The notes under the pieces: generated by a model
Database searches by the model: none
What the model was told of the DNA's origin: nothing
The model's input: only the letters and a program-made list of their open reading frames with translations
Assembly (NCBI GenBank): GCA_963844625.1
Contig: CAWJPF010000013.1
Span: 62,001 to 126,000 of the forward strand
Origin: Palsa-504 sp963844625
GTDB lineage: Bacteria > Actinomycetota > Actinomycetes > Streptosporangiales > Streptosporangiaceae
Length of the DNA stretch: 64,000 nucleotides
Reading direction: 5' to 3'
In this document: positions 1-8,393 of the stretch, piece by piece
How positions within the stretch are numbered: the stretch's first letter is position 1
How the letters are laid out: each line of letters opens with the position of its first letter
Made by a program: the position numbers and the translations under genes

Positions 1-2
1 TC

Positions 3-331
3 CTGATCGCGTCACAGACGACGCGAGTGCTGCTGCATGGCGACCTGCACCTAGGCAACGTCCTGGACGGCGGCCGTTCACGCGGGCTGGTGGCGATCGA
101 CCCGAGGGCTTGCACCGGTGATCCGTGCTTCGACGCCGTCGACTACCTGCTGGACGGCGCGGGGCTCGATGGAGTGGACGCCCGCTGCGCGGCCCTGGCG
201 GCGGCGTCGGGGCTGGATGCCGGCGGCTGTTCGCATGGTGCCGTGCGGTCGCGCCGATAGTGGCCATTAGCTACCTCGGGCGGCCGGGCAGGGAGCGGGC
301 TATTCCGGAATTGCTCATGCTCGCCCGGTGA
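3..331 (+). pseudogene. Aminoglycoside/hydroxyurea phosphotransferase C-terminus, frameshifted, cut by window edge
   Basis: C-terminal part of an APH(6)/StrB-type antibiotic kinase, which would phosphorylate aminoglycoside-like substrates in the cytoplasm. Seen directly: the Brenner-type loop HGDLHLGNVL, then the metal-binding region IDPRACTGDPCFDAVDYL. Near position 220 the reading frame must change from frame 3 to frame 2 to recover the usual C-terminal tail (RLFAWCRAVAPIVAISYLG...), which ends at the TGA at 329-331. One missing base explains this. The N-terminal half lies outside the window. The family call is from motif recognition; whether the enzyme is inactive or the shift is a sequencing error cannot be told from the sequence. 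Confidence 0.75.
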
Positions 332-365
332 CCGGCTGATCGCGGGGGAGCACTTCGAGCTTCAT

Positions 366-545
366 TTACTCGACTGGTGCCTCTTGCAGCAGGTCAGCGG
401 CCTGTTCACCGGCCTCCCGGAAGTTCCTGGTCCCGGCCAGCACGCACACCGCCGCTACCGCCAGCACGAACGCCAGCGTGAACCGCCTGCCCGCTTCCGC
501 CGCGGGTCGGTGACCTGCGCCAGAACCTCCAGTCGGCTCGGGACC
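366..545 (-). pseudogene. ISAs1-family transposase N-terminal remnant
   Basis: Minus-strand fragment resembling the N-terminal associated domain of ISAs1 transposases. One frame reads LAQVTDPRRKRAG and a second continues RRFTLAFVLAVAAVCVLAG...FREAGEQAADL, matching the usual order DPRxxRGxRH...LAxxLAVAxxAVLAGARSF...EWAAD. A frameshift lies between them and the catalytic DDE domain is absent. It is a decayed scrap with no visible terminal repeats. Confidence 0.5.
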
Positions 546-699
546 TGCCCTCTGATCAGCACAGCCGTCCGTGTCGCATGACGGGACACTGGCAGGCAAG
601 ACCGGCATCGCCTGCTTCTTGCCCTGAAAGTAATCTGGCATGACACCTTGATCCTCACGACCAGCCGTCCAGTCGCTAACATCACCATAGGCACCCAAA

Positions 700-859
700 C
701 CGCCACTTGCCTTTCCCGTGGATCGACGGTGAGGCGGGGAATGACGGCGGCGGAGAGCGCCGGGTCGATGTGCTTCCGCTGAGCCTCGGGCCGCAACTCT
801 TCCACCACGCAGGCCGCGATGTCGGTAAGGTCCGCACTGCGGAACTCCATTGCCATCAA
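700..859 (-). pseudogene. Sensor histidine kinase remnant
   Basis: The minus frame starting at 859 reads FRSADLTDIAACVVEELRPEA followed by RKHIDPALS and a VDPRERQ-like stretch. This resembles the segment between the phosphoacceptor helices and the N-box of an OmpR-partner histidine kinase (typically DLADIAxxVVExLxPxAxxRxI). Neither the phosphoacceptor histidine nor the complete ATP-binding boxes are present, and the frame then runs into unrelated sequence. Treated as a degraded fragment; moderate to low certainty. Confidence 0.35.
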
Positions 860-925
860 GCCGAAGGCGCCCCGCCTTGGACCCCAGCTTTCCCTTTGGC
901 CACTTGAGCGTTGATATGAGTATTA

Positions 926-950
926 TTGTGTACAGCATCATTGTATACAA
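926..950. promoter_or_regulatory. Paired operator-like sites ahead of a LysR remnant
   Basis: A perfect 10-bp palindrome, TTGTATACAA (941-950), follows a variant, TTGTGTACAG (926-935), 15 bp upstream. The surrounding DNA is AT-rich compared with its neighbours. This looks like a two-site repressor operator left behind next to a truncated regulator gene. The cognate protein cannot be named. Confidence 0.35.
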
Positions 951-987
951 ATTGAAGACGCACAGGCAATTGTCCTGGCTGATAGTC

Positions 988-1065
988 ATGGAACTCCGGC
1001 AGCTTGAGCATTTCGCGGCTGTGGCCGCAGAAGGCCAGTTCAACCTGGGCGGCTACGCGGCGTAG
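988..1065 (+). pseudogene. LysR-family regulator, N-terminal scrap
   Basis: Starts with the canonical LysR opening MELRQLEHFAAVAAEGQFN and stops after 25 codons, in the middle of the first helix-turn-helix. Nothing downstream restores the rest of the DNA-binding or effector domains. It is a truncated pseudogene or deletion junction, next to the operator-like palindromes just upstream. Confidence 0.55.
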
Positions 1066-1291
1066 CGCGGCAACCATACCCGCGTACCACTGACCCGACG
1101 TGACCGATTTAGGCCTTCAGACTGCATCAACGCGCCTCATAGAGCGCCATGCGCCTTCGAAAGGAAGAGCCATATGTTTGATCCGTAAAACAAATACTTG
1201 ACCTCGAATAAAAATACAGCCGCAGGCTGAGATGCCCCGGCGGGTGGTGAGGCACGCCGCCTCGAGCGGATCAAGATCATCGCTCCCCAGA

Positions 1292-1369
1292 AGCCGTTAG
1301 TGGCCTCTTCCGCTCCTAGTCCGCGCGGTGTAGGATTCACCGTCATAGCAAGAATCAACATCATCCCAA
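1292..1369. repeat. Direct imperfect repeat, copy 1 (upstream of secreted protein gene)
   Basis: Begins AGCCGTTAGTGGCCTCTTC and ends TCATAGCAAGAATCAACATC plus ATCCCAA. The same start and end motifs recur at 1453-1526, with a divergent middle. The copy lies in a 470-bp stretch (1066-1535) with no gene. Confidence 0.7.
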
Positions 1370-1452
1370 AAGCCAGCACATAGGGGGATGGCGGGGCGGG
1401 GCCTGGAATATACCTTTAACCACACCAACATCAGCTATACCGTATTTGCGTT

Positions 1453-1526
1453 AGCCGTTAGTGGCCTCTTCTGCTCGGTGCGCGGTTTAATCGCGCCCAT
1501 CATAGCAAGAACCAACATCATCCCAA
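1453..1526. repeat. Direct imperfect repeat, copy 2
   Basis: Second copy of the repeat at 1292-1369. It abuts the GGGGGG ribosome-binding site of the secreted-protein gene at 1536, so it forms that gene's leader. The duplication suggests that a promoter/leader region was copied, or that a second paralogous gene was lost from between the copies. Confidence 0.7.
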
Positions 1527-1535
1527 GGGGGGACA

Positions 1536-2108
1536 ATGCAACTCAGAATAAAGCTTGCGGCGCTAGCCATGGCCGGCGGCACGGCCGCGCTCGTGTTGAC
1601 GGCGGCACCGGCACTGGCGAGCAGCCATGCGACCAGCAATGCCGTCACCGGCCCGGAGATTGCTTACGGCGCGGTCTACGGCAAGCCGGCGACCGCGAAC
1701 AACCCCGTCATCCCGGTGACCTGGCGGGGGCTCGTGAACGCCCACGGTGTCTTCTCCACGAACGGCCCAGCCCCGACAAAGGGTCAGCACCATACATTCA
1801 CCACCTCAGCCGGGAACCTGGCGGTAGTGGTCACCGCCGCACCGACCAACAGCCAGAGCTTCAACGTGAAGGCCTGCCACTTCTCGTTCACGACCTACGT
1901 CGTCTTCGCCACCTTGGGCGGCAAGAGCACCGGCAAGTTCGCCGGGGCCTCGGGTCCGGGCGCGGTGCAGGTCTACTTCGCCGGGTACGGGCCCAGGTAC
2001 AAGTCCGGTCCCAAGAAGGGCCAGTGCAACTCCAGTCAGAACGCGCCAGAGCTAGCAAAGGGCGCAGTCGCGTCCTTCCTCTTGAGCGCGGTACTGACGA
2101 AGCCGTAG
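1536..2108 (+). CDS. Secreted protein of unknown function
   Basis: A 190-residue protein with a clear Sec signal peptide: a positively charged start (MQLRIK), a hydrophobic core (LAALAMAGGTAALVLTAA), and likely cleavage after ALA near residue 28. The mature part is rich in Ser, Thr, Gly and Val, has two spaced cysteines (AC and QC) that could form a disulfide, and ends with a hydrophobic strand (ASFLLSAVLTKP). No enzyme motif is recognised; a small beta-rich extracellular protein is inferred. The start is supported by a G-rich Shine-Dalgarno sequence 4-9 bases upstream. It is monocistronic, closed by the strong hairpin at 2137-2174. Confidence 0.7.
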   Translation: MQLRIKLAALAMAGGTAALVLTAAPALASSHATSNAVTGPEIAYGAVYGKPATANNPVIPVTWRGLVNAHGVFSTNGPAPTKGQHHTFTTSAGNLAVVVTAAPTNSQSFNVKACHFSFTTYVVFATLGGKSTGKFAGASGPGAVQVYFAGYGPRYKSGPKKGQCNSSQNAPELAKGAVASFLLSAVLTKP

Positions 2109-2136
2109 CGGCCACCGCCCGGCAGCCTACCCAGGA

Positions 2137-2174
2137 GGGCCAGGCTCCCCCGGAGTTAGGGGGGAGCCTGGCCC
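2137..2174. terminator. Strong hairpin terminator after secreted protein gene
   Basis: Perfect 15-bp stem: GGGCCAGGCTCCCCC (2137-2151) pairs with GGGGGAGCCTGGCCC (2160-2174) across an 8-base loop. No U-tract follows, as is common for actinobacterial terminators. Placed 28 bases after the stop codon. Confidence 0.75.
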
Positions 2175-2560
2175 GACCCGCATCGGCGTCAAGGTCCGGC
2201 TCTTCCTAACCTGACGACTACCAACGCCGCGCACGTCTTTTACTTCGGCCGTAACACCACAGCGCCGAGACTCCACTCCGCCGCGAGCCACTCCAGATCC
2301 GTTTCGTCCCTGATCCGTGCTTCCTGCTCGCAGGCCCACGTCCCAGAACGGTGCGAGCGTCGCCGCGGCGGACTGCGCGGCCGATACGCCGCCTGCTGAC
2401 GCCATCGCGGCGAGCTCATCCAGGGCCCAGGCCCCGGAGACAGTCTTACCTCTGACGCGACTGTAGCCAACCGCCGTAAGCCGCGAGCCACGCTTCCGTG
2501 ACGTCCACGTTGCCATCAGCCTCTGACATTCGAGGGGCCGGACGGGCGTCGGCTGGGGAG
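2175..2560. other. Gene-free stretch with degenerate coding traces
   Basis: About 390 bases without a supportable gene. Two minus-strand frames carry protein-like pieces (SGAWALDELAAMASAGGV in one; CEQEARIRDETDLEWLAAEW in another), which may be a frameshifted gene remnant. No family is recognised. Confidence 0.3.
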
Positions 2561-2588
2561 CCGCGCCGCGCGTAGTAGCGCGGCGCGG
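2561..2588. terminator. Hairpin terminator 3' of the TetR locus
   Basis: Perfect 11-bp stem, CCGCGCCGCGC (2561-2571) with GCGCGGCGCGG (2578-2588), around the 6-base loop GTAGTA. It sits five bases beyond the restored stop codon of the minus-strand TetR gene, which supports that gene's extended 3' end. Confidence 0.6.
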
Positions 2589-2592
2589 GGGC

Positions 2593-3194
2593 TTATCCCG
2601 ACGCGGCATGCCCCCTCGTCCTATGCGGGTCCCGCATCGGGCGCAGGCCGTCGAGTGCGGCCTGGAGGATTGGTCCGGTGTAGCCGGTGTCGCCGTGGAT
2701 CGTGGCGATGGCGACGATCATGTCGAGGATCTGCTCGAGGGTGAGGTCGTCGCGGACTTCGCGGGCGTGTTGTGCGGCGACCAGGAGCGGCCGGCGGCGG
2801 CGATCACCCGGGTGCGGTTGTTTTCGAATAGGGGGTCGCTGCGGTCCGTTTGCTTGAGCAGTTCGGAGGCGATGTGGCGCTTGCTCGTGGTAAAGGCGAA
2901 GAACCGGTGCAGCCAGGCAACCAGAGCCGCTCCGGGGGTTTCGCCGTCGATGATCTCGGCGGCCTTGCAGACGGCATTGACCTCGTCGGTGTAGAGGGCC
3001 TCGAGGAGCTCTTGGCGTCCGGGGAAGTTGCGGTACAGGGTCGCCATGCCGACGCCGGCGCGTCGCGAGATCTCGGCCATCGACACCTCAGCCTCAGGAT
3101 CGGCGAACGCGGTGCGGGCGGCGGCGAGGATCTTGTCGCGGTTGCGCTCGGCGTCGGCTCGTCTCGTCGGTGCCGGGATCTGGTGAGCGGGCAT
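2593..3194 (-). pseudogene. TetR-family regulator with one-base frameshift
   Basis: N-terminal TetR helix-turn-helix is intact (RDKILAAARTAFA...VSMAEISRRAGVGMATLYRNF, about residues 18-57). After NNRTRVIAAAG the frame breaks. Adding one C restores a normal C-terminal ligand/dimer domain (LLVAAQHAREVRDDLTLEQI...DMIVAIATI), ending at the TAA at 2593-2595, for 200 residues in total. The 602-base span is one base short of a whole number of codons, as expected for a single deletion. It is divergent from the aldo/keto reductase at 3320 and probably represses it. The shift lies in a GC-rich run (near 2797-2803), so a sequencing error is possible. Confidence 0.75.
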
Positions 3195-3206
3195 CGAGAC
3201 TCCAAA

Positions 3207-3254
3207 TGGACAGGCTATCCGGTTGTCGCTACAGTGAAGTGGACAGGCTATCCG
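3207..3254. promoter_or_regulatory. Tandem TetR operator candidates
   Basis: The 15-mer TGGACAGGCTATCCG occurs twice, at 3207-3221 and 3240-3254, exactly 33 bp apart (about three helical turns). Each is an imperfect palindrome (GGACA...TATCC). They lie in the divergent promoter between tetR and the aldo/keto reductase, fitting cooperative binding of a dimeric repressor. Confidence 0.6.
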
Positions 3255-3319
3255 CCTGCTGACTTTCCGATCATATCCACCTGCCGCGACTGACTCGCGG
3301 CGACGCTAGGAGCTTCATC

Positions 3320-4357
3320 ATGGAATACCGGCCTCTGGGGCGCACTGGCGTCTCGGTCAGCCAGCTGTGCCTAGGCGCGATGATGTTCGGTGCGTTCGGC
3401 AACCCCGATCACGACGACGCGATCAAGATCATTCACCAGGCGCTGGACGCCGGGATCAACTTCATCGATACCGCTGATGGCTATTCTGCCGGTGAGTCAG
3501 AAGAGATCCTGGGCCAGGCGCTGGCCGGCGGACGGCGGGAGAGCGTAGTGCTCGCCGTCAAGTTCGGCCCTCCTTTCGACGAGGATCCCAACCACCGCGG
3601 AGCGTCGCGCCGGTGGATCACGGAGGGGGTCGAGGGCTCGCTGCGCCGGCTGCAGACCGACTGGATCGACCTCTACCAAGTCGGCGTTCCCGACCCGAAC
3701 ACCGATATTGACGAGACCCTCGACGCCCTGTCCGACCTCGTGCGCGCCGGCAAGATCCGCTCCTTCGGCGCGTCGAAGGTGCCCGCCTCTGAGATCGTCG
3801 AGGCTCAGTGGACCGCCGACCGCCGCGGCCACGGACGGTTCCGCACCGAACAGCCCCCCTACTCCATGCTGACCCGGGCGATTGAATACGACGTGCTGCC
3901 GACCTGCATGCGCCACGGAATGGGCGTCATGACCTACAGCCCGCTGGCCGGCGGCTGGCTGTCGGGCAAATACCGCAAGGGCCAGGAGGTCAGCGGGCCG
4001 GGCTCCGCCGCGCGGTTGCGGCGCTTCCCAGCGCGCTATGACGCGCGCGACCCGTCAAACGCCGCGAAGCTCGACGCCGCCGACGCGCTCGGCGCGTTGG
4101 CCGAGGAGGCCGGGCTGACCCTTATCCAGATGGCGATCGCGTTCGTCACACGCCACCCCGCGGTCACCTCGGCGATCATCGGCCCGCGCACCATGGAGCA
4201 CCTGGACAGCTACCTCGCCGCCGACGGGATCGACCTGTCAGGCGACGTGCTGGACCGCATCGACCAGATCGTTCCCCCGGCAGTCACGATCAACGTCGCC
4301 GACAACATGTGGAACTTCGGGACGACGGCGCTGGACGCAGCATTCCGTCGCCGGTAG
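3320..4357 (+). CDS. Aldo/keto reductase
   Basis: A 345-residue cytoplasmic NADP(H)-dependent aldo/keto reductase of the voltage-gated potassium channel beta-subunit-like (YajO/Tas-type) group. Seen: N-terminal MEYRPLGRTGVSVSQLCLG, catalytic Asp50, Tyr55 and Lys81 (DTADGY; VKFG), and the C-terminal cofactor motif SAIIGPRTMEHLDSYL. The usual catalytic-pocket histidine in DLYQxHRPD is replaced by glycine (DLYQVGVPD, residue 122), which could change activity or substrate range. Divergent from the frameshifted tetR with twin operators between them, so expression is probably substrate-inducible. Natural substrate unknown. Confidence 0.85.
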   Translation: MEYRPLGRTGVSVSQLCLGAMMFGAFGNPDHDDAIKIIHQALDAGINFIDTADGYSAGESEEILGQALAGGRRESVVLAVKFGPPFDEDPNHRGASRRWITEGVEGSLRRLQTDWIDLYQVGVPDPNTDIDETLDALSDLVRAGKIRSFGASKVPASEIVEAQWTADRRGHGRFRTEQPPYSMLTRAIEYDVLPTCMRHGMGVMTYSPLAGGWLSGKYRKGQEVSGPGSAARLRRFPARYDARDPSNAAKLDAADALGALAEEAGLTLIQMAIAFVTRHPAVTSAIIGPRTMEHLDSYLAADGIDLSGDVLDRIDQIVPPAVTINVADNMWNFGTTALDAAFRRR

Positions 4358-4494
4358 AGCGGCCCCCCAGGGCATTGGCCACCGCCGCCACGCCCGCTGC
4401 GGCCACGTCTTCGTCACCCGGCCTGCACGTGGCCGCGTTCATCACCCTGGCCGCCGCTGTCCTCACGTTCACCGCGATGCGGACCGAGCAATCG

Positions 4495-5520
4495 TCAAGA
4501 CCTGCGGATGGGAGCCGCACCGACCCAGCGGTGATAGGCGTCTACGTCGACGTTGCTGCCGCACACGATGGTGACTACGTGCCGGCCGGCGAAGCGGTCG
4601 CGGTCTTCGAGGATCGCCGCGATGCCGAGCGCGGCCGACGGTTCGACGACGAGGCCAGCGTGGTCGAGGAGCATCCGCATACCGGCGATGATCGACGCCT
4701 CCTGGACCAGGACGGCGTCGTCAGCGACCAGGAGGAGATCGTCCAGGACGGCCGGGATGGGACGCCGGCCGGCGACGCCGTCAGCGATGGTGTCGGTCGA
4801 GTCGGTGGTGACGACGCGGCGTTGGCGCCACGAGTGCGTCATCGCCGGCGCGCCCAGCGGCTGGATGCAGATCACCTCGACTTCGGGCGCCCGGGCTTTC
4901 ACCACATGACCCACACCGGTGGCCAGCGCCCCGCCGCCGAGGGCAATCAGGACGGCGTCGAACGACGGCACGGTGTCCGCCAGTTCCAGGCCGATGGTCG
5001 CCGCGCCCTCGCAGGTCTCGATGTCCAGGCTGTCTTCGACCAGCCGGATGCCGTCGTACCGCGCGACGGCCGCCGCCCGCTCGCGAGCCATGTCGAAGTC
5101 GCCGTCCACCAGCTCCAGCCTGGCGTCCAATGCACGGATGCGATCAAGCTTGGCCGCCGGCGCAAAACGGGATGCCACGACGGTGACGTCGAGCCCCCGG
5201 CCGCGACCGGACCAGGCGAGGGCCTGGCCAAGGTTGCCCGCGCTGGCGCACACCACGGCTCGCGAGCCATGGCCGGCGAGCAGGCTCGCGACGACCTCGG
5301 TGCCGCGGGCCTTGAAGCTGCGGACCGGGTTCGCCGTTTCGAGCTTGATGCTTACCGTGCACCCGAGGCCGGGCTCCAGCGCCTCGCACCGGTACAGCGG
5401 AGTGTCGAGAAAAACCGGGTCGATGACGCGGCGAGCCGCCTGGATCCGGGCAGTGTCGAGGCGCGTCTGCTGCACGACACAGCAGCGTAGCGCCGCCGGC
5501 GCTGTTCCACTTGGGTGCAC
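4495..5520 (-). CDS. PLP-dependent threonine/serine dehydratase-like enzyme
   Basis: A 341-residue fold-type II pyridoxal-phosphate enzyme. The PLP-binding lysine is in SFKARG, the substrate/phosphate loop is ASAGNLGQALAWS, and the glycine-rich phosphate cradle is ALGGGALATGVG. The C-terminal SNVDVD segment corresponds to the usual end of serine/threonine dehydratase catalytic domains. There is no ACT regulatory domain, so it resembles the short catabolic or secondary-metabolism dehydratases and beta-elimination enzymes rather than IlvA. It stands alone, convergent with the aldo/keto reductase. The first 15 codons may be untranslated, because a GTG lies at codon 15. Confidence 0.8.
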   Translation of the reverse strand: MHPSGTAPAALRCCVVQQTRLDTARIQAARRVIDPVFLDTPLYRCEALEPGLGCTVSIKLETANPVRSFKARGTEVVASLLAGHGSRAVVCASAGNLGQALAWSGRGRGLDVTVVASRFAPAAKLDRIRALDARLELVDGDFDMARERAAAVARYDGIRLVEDSLDIETCEGAATIGLELADTVPSFDAVLIALGGGALATGVGHVVKARAPEVEVICIQPLGAPAMTHSWRQRRVVTTDSTDTIADGVAGRRPIPAVLDDLLLVADDAVLVQEASIIAGMRMLLDHAGLVVEPSAALGIAAILEDRDRFAGRHVVTIVCGSNVDVDAYHRWVGAAPIRRS

Positions 5521-5760
5521 GCCCGGCGACCGGTGCCCGTACCGGGAGATGAGTCAGCACCGACGGAGAGGCAATGCTGCGGCCTGCCACTGCGGTGACC
5601 GCAGCCTTACTGTGCCTTGGTTTGGCACCAATGCCCGGGACAGGTGGCGGTGATCTCTGCGGGCGGCCGGCACGCTACCGGCCACCCGCATCAGTGGGTG
5701 GCGTAGAAGCTGGCGACGGCGCTGAAGGCCTGCTTGGGCTCCCAGGGCATGTCGGGATAG

Positions 5761-6213
5761 ATACTCCCGCACCCCCGGGCGATCTGCGCCATCGGCACGG
5801 ACCGCGCCCGGCGCATCGGCGCGGAACTGCTGGCGCGTCCGGCCGGCGAGCCGCTGTGGGAGGCGATATCCAACGCCGTGCTGGCTCATTACGAGGGCGC
5901 CGGCCAGGCACCCGACGGGGAGTGGATGGCCAGGCTCAAGCTCGTCCTGGCCGCGCCCGCCATCCGCGGTGAGTACCTGAAGATCAACTCGGAGATGCAG
6001 GAGGCTCTCGCGGAGGCGATCGCGGCGAGAACCGGAACCGACATCGGGCAGGACATGTACCCGCGGATCCTGGCGGGCGCCGTCATCGCCGCGGCGCAGG
6101 TCGCGGTCAGGCGGTGGGCCGCCGCCGACCCGCCCGTACCGCTCGGGCCGCTGCTGCGGCGGGCGCTCGAGCAGCTCGCGACGGCCTGCTCCCAGCCGCC
6201 AGCCGGTGAGTAA
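5761..6213 (+). pseudogene. TetR-family regulator, C-terminal half only
   Basis: Open frame continuing from 5761 reads RARRIGAELLARPAGEPLWEA and then EWMARLKLVLAAPAIRGEYL, followed by AEAIAARTGTD. This is the C-terminal domain typical of MftR-like TetR regulators that precede exporters (the intact TetR at 15580 has the same EYLKAAAASERALAAAIARR motif). There is no helix-turn-helix upstream; a stop lies at 5758-5760. It was probably the regulator of the convergent DHA2 exporter at 6490. Confidence 0.6.
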
Positions 6214-6256
6214 CCGAGGAAGAGTTCAAGGTACCGGCCGCACCACGCGATTGAGG

Positions 6257-6293
6257 CCGAACGGGCGCGGGTGCGTGCCTCGCGTAAGCACAT
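6257..6293. repeat. GTTCGG-family element, partial copy a
   Basis: CCGAACGGGCGCGGGTGCG followed by TGCCTCGCGTAAGCACAT matches the right half of the dispersed palindromic family, best with copy f at 40383. It lies in the 276-base gap between the TetR remnant and the exporter. The gap also ends with a short coding scrap (QKWILTRGRDNIRDSLLALPG, stop 6453-6455). Confidence 0.5.
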
Positions 6294-6489
6294 AACAAAT
6301 CCAGGCCTGGCCGTTCCGGGACCAGGAGGCCCGATGCCGCGCTGCGGGCCCGACCGGACGCGGGTCGAGGAGGCCGGCGAGCACGCGCGCAGAAGTGGAT
6401 CCTGACCCGCGGCCGGGACAACATCCGCGACTCGCTGCTCGCCCTGCCCGGCTAGCCTCCCAGGGCGGCACCGGATCGGTCTCTGGCGG

Positions 6490-7950
6490 TCACCACGGGA
6501 TCCCGCCGGCTCGATGGTGGAACAGGTGCTGCGGCTTCGGCGCCTGGGGGTGCGGCGGCCCGGGCGGCACGATGCGCGCCGCGAGCAGCCCGGCCAGCGC
6601 GAAGCCGGCGGCGACGAACATCGCCACCGCGGTCCGGTGACCGATCATGCCGTGGACGGCGACGAGCGTCGCGGACACGATCGCGACGCCGAGCGCCGAG
6701 CCGCACTGCCTGGTGGCGGTCAGCAGCGCGCTGGCCGTGCCCTCGGACCGGGCGGCGACCGGCCCCTGGGTCCCGGCCAGGGTGGAGGAGACCTGGCTGA
6801 GGCGATTGGCCACCCCGAGCAGGAACTGGCCCGCCAGCAGCCCGGGCAGCGAACCGACCGCCACCGCGACGGCGCCTCCGGCCAGCGCCAGCAGGGCCAG
6901 GAACAGGCCGGCGGCCAGCGCGCGCCGCGGCCCGATGGCGGGGACGAGCTTGCCGGCCGGGCCGGCCAGCGCGAACGCCCCGGCCGCCTGCGGGACGAAG
7001 CACAGGCCGGTGAATAGCGGGCTGAGCCCTCGTCCCTCCTGCAGGTAGAGCGTCACCAGCAGCACCTGCCCGGCGCCGAAGGCGCCGATCGCGATCAAGG
7101 CCAGGTTGGCTCCCAGGATGCCGCGATCTTTGAGCAGGGCCAGGTCGAGAAGCGGGGCCCGGGCTGCCCTTTCCCTGGCGACGAACACGCCAAGCAGCAG
7201 GACCGCGGTCGCGGCGAGCAGCGTCGGCTGTATGACCCGCAGCGTGTCGCCCGCCCGGGCGACGGCGAACACGAGCAGGGATACCCCGGCGGTCACGAGG
7301 ATGGCGCCCGGAACGTCCAGCTGCCCCCGCCTGCTGGGCGGGTCAGGTGGCAGCAGCCGGAACGAGGCGACCAGCAGCGCCACGCCGACCGGGACGTTGA
7401 CGAAGAAGACCAGGCGCCAGGTGACCTCGGCCAGCAGGCCGCCGAGCACCGCGCCAGAAGCGAATCCCGTGGAGGCGATCGCGCCGTAGACGCCCAGGGC
7501 ATGGCTGCGCTCCTGCTGGCCGGACCAGCTGGTGACCAGCAGGGACAAGCCCGCGGGCGCCAGCATGGCTGCCCCGATCCCCTGCACCACCCGGGATGCG
7601 ATCAGCAGGCCCGGCTCGACGGCCAGGCCCCCGGCCATGCTCGCGACCACGAACACGACCAAGCCGATCCGGTAGAGTCTCGCCCGACCGTACACATCGG
7701 CGAGCCGGCCGCCCAGCAGCAAGAACCCGCCGAAGGCGACCGCATAGCCGCTCACCAGCCACTGCAGCGTCGTGGTGGCGACGTGCAGGCCGTTCTGGAT
7801 CGAGGGCAGGGCGACGTTGACGATCGTGAAGTCCAGCACCACCATGAACTGGGCCATGGACAGGGTGAGCAGCAGCGCGGACCCCGGCTGGGGCGCTCCC
7901 GACGGGGGCGCGCCCGGCGGGGCTTGATCGCCTGACCGCGGGACGGACAT
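6490..7950 (-). CDS. DHA2-type MFS drug exporter
   Basis: Multidrug proton antiporter of the EmrB/QacA class, about 486 residues with 14 predicted membrane helices. Seen: motif D1 region LDFTIVNVALPSIQ, motif A GGRLADVYGRARLY, motif C-like GFASGAVLGGLLAE, and WRLVFFVNVPVG after helix 6. The start at 7950 (MSVPRSGDQ) is chosen because AAGGAG lies 7 bases upstream; the open frame extends 46 codons further upstream without such a site. Convergent with a TetR remnant that may once have controlled it. Substrate cannot be predicted. Confidence 0.85.
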   Translation of the reverse strand: MSVPRSGDQAPPGAPPSGAPQPGSALLLTLSMAQFMVVLDFTIVNVALPSIQNGLHVATTTLQWLVSGYAVAFGGFLLLGGRLADVYGRARLYRIGLVVFVVASMAGGLAVEPGLLIASRVVQGIGAAMLAPAGLSLLVTSWSGQQERSHALGVYGAIASTGFASGAVLGGLLAEVTWRLVFFVNVPVGVALLVASFRLLPPDPPSRRGQLDVPGAILVTAGVSLLVFAVARAGDTLRVIQPTLLAATAVLLLGVFVARERAARAPLLDLALLKDRGILGANLALIAIGAFGAGQVLLVTLYLQEGRGLSPLFTGLCFVPQAAGAFALAGPAGKLVPAIGPRRALAAGLFLALLALAGGAVAVAVGSLPGLLAGQFLLGVANRLSQVSSTLAGTQGPVAARSEGTASALLTATRQCGSALGVAIVSATLVAVHGMIGHRTAVAMFVAAGFALAGLLAARIVPPGPPHPQAPKPQHLFHHRAGGIPW

Positions 7951-8090
7951 GTCGGGGCTCCTTTTCCGCACTATCGGATCATTATCCGGGACGAAGCCGC
8001 GACGCCAGCCGCCGATGCCCGGGGACCGGCTCCGGTGTTCGAGGCCCGGGAAAGCTGGGAACGACATGAGCGCTATGAGGAAGCTCAATC

Positions 8091-8393
8091 ATGGGGCATG
8101 GGGGCCGCGCGCCGGGCAGCCGGCTGGCCGGTGCTGCGGCCGTGGCGGCGCTGGCCCTGCTGGCGGCGGGGTGCTCGGGTGGCGGGCACGGTACCAGCCA
8201 GGTCAGGCCCGCGGCCGCCACTGGCAAGGCCTGGCGCGACGGCACTCATGCCGGAGGCCACGGCGTCGCTGGTAGGCCGGTGGCCAGGCATGTGCCTCAT
8301 GGTCAATTAGCATCGCCTGCCGGCTGTGGTCTGGCATCGCCGCCAGCCCCCCTCGTCCCTGGACGCTGGCTACCGTCCCCGCATTACCGCTAG
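8091..8393 (+). CDS. Putative short lipoprotein, possibly truncated
   Basis: 100-residue frame with a convincing lipoprotein signal: hydrophobic LAGAAAVAALAL followed by the lipobox LAAGC. After about residue 45 the sequence becomes low-complexity (HGVAGRPVARHVPHGQ...) and does not look like a folded domain, so the gene may be the 5' end of a disrupted lipoprotein. No strong ribosome-binding site. The following 206 bases to 8599 hold no recognised feature. Confidence 0.35.
   Translation: MGHGGRAPGSRLAGAAAVAALALLAAGCSGGGHGTSQVRPAAATGKAWRDGTHAGGHGVAGRPVARHVPHGQLASPAGCGLASPPAPLVPGRWLPSPHYR

Noticed and set aside
366..1043. 225-codon minus-strand frame as one protein
   Set aside because: Only its last 41 codons resemble a known family (ISAs1 transposase); the rest crosses the histidine kinase scrap in a different frame and the AT-rich operator region.
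5554..5889. Minus-strand frames including a protein-like end IYPDMPWEPKQAFSAVASFY
   Set aside because: The piece at about 5691-5780 may be a real C-terminal scrap, but no family or upstream part could be recognised, so it was not annotated.
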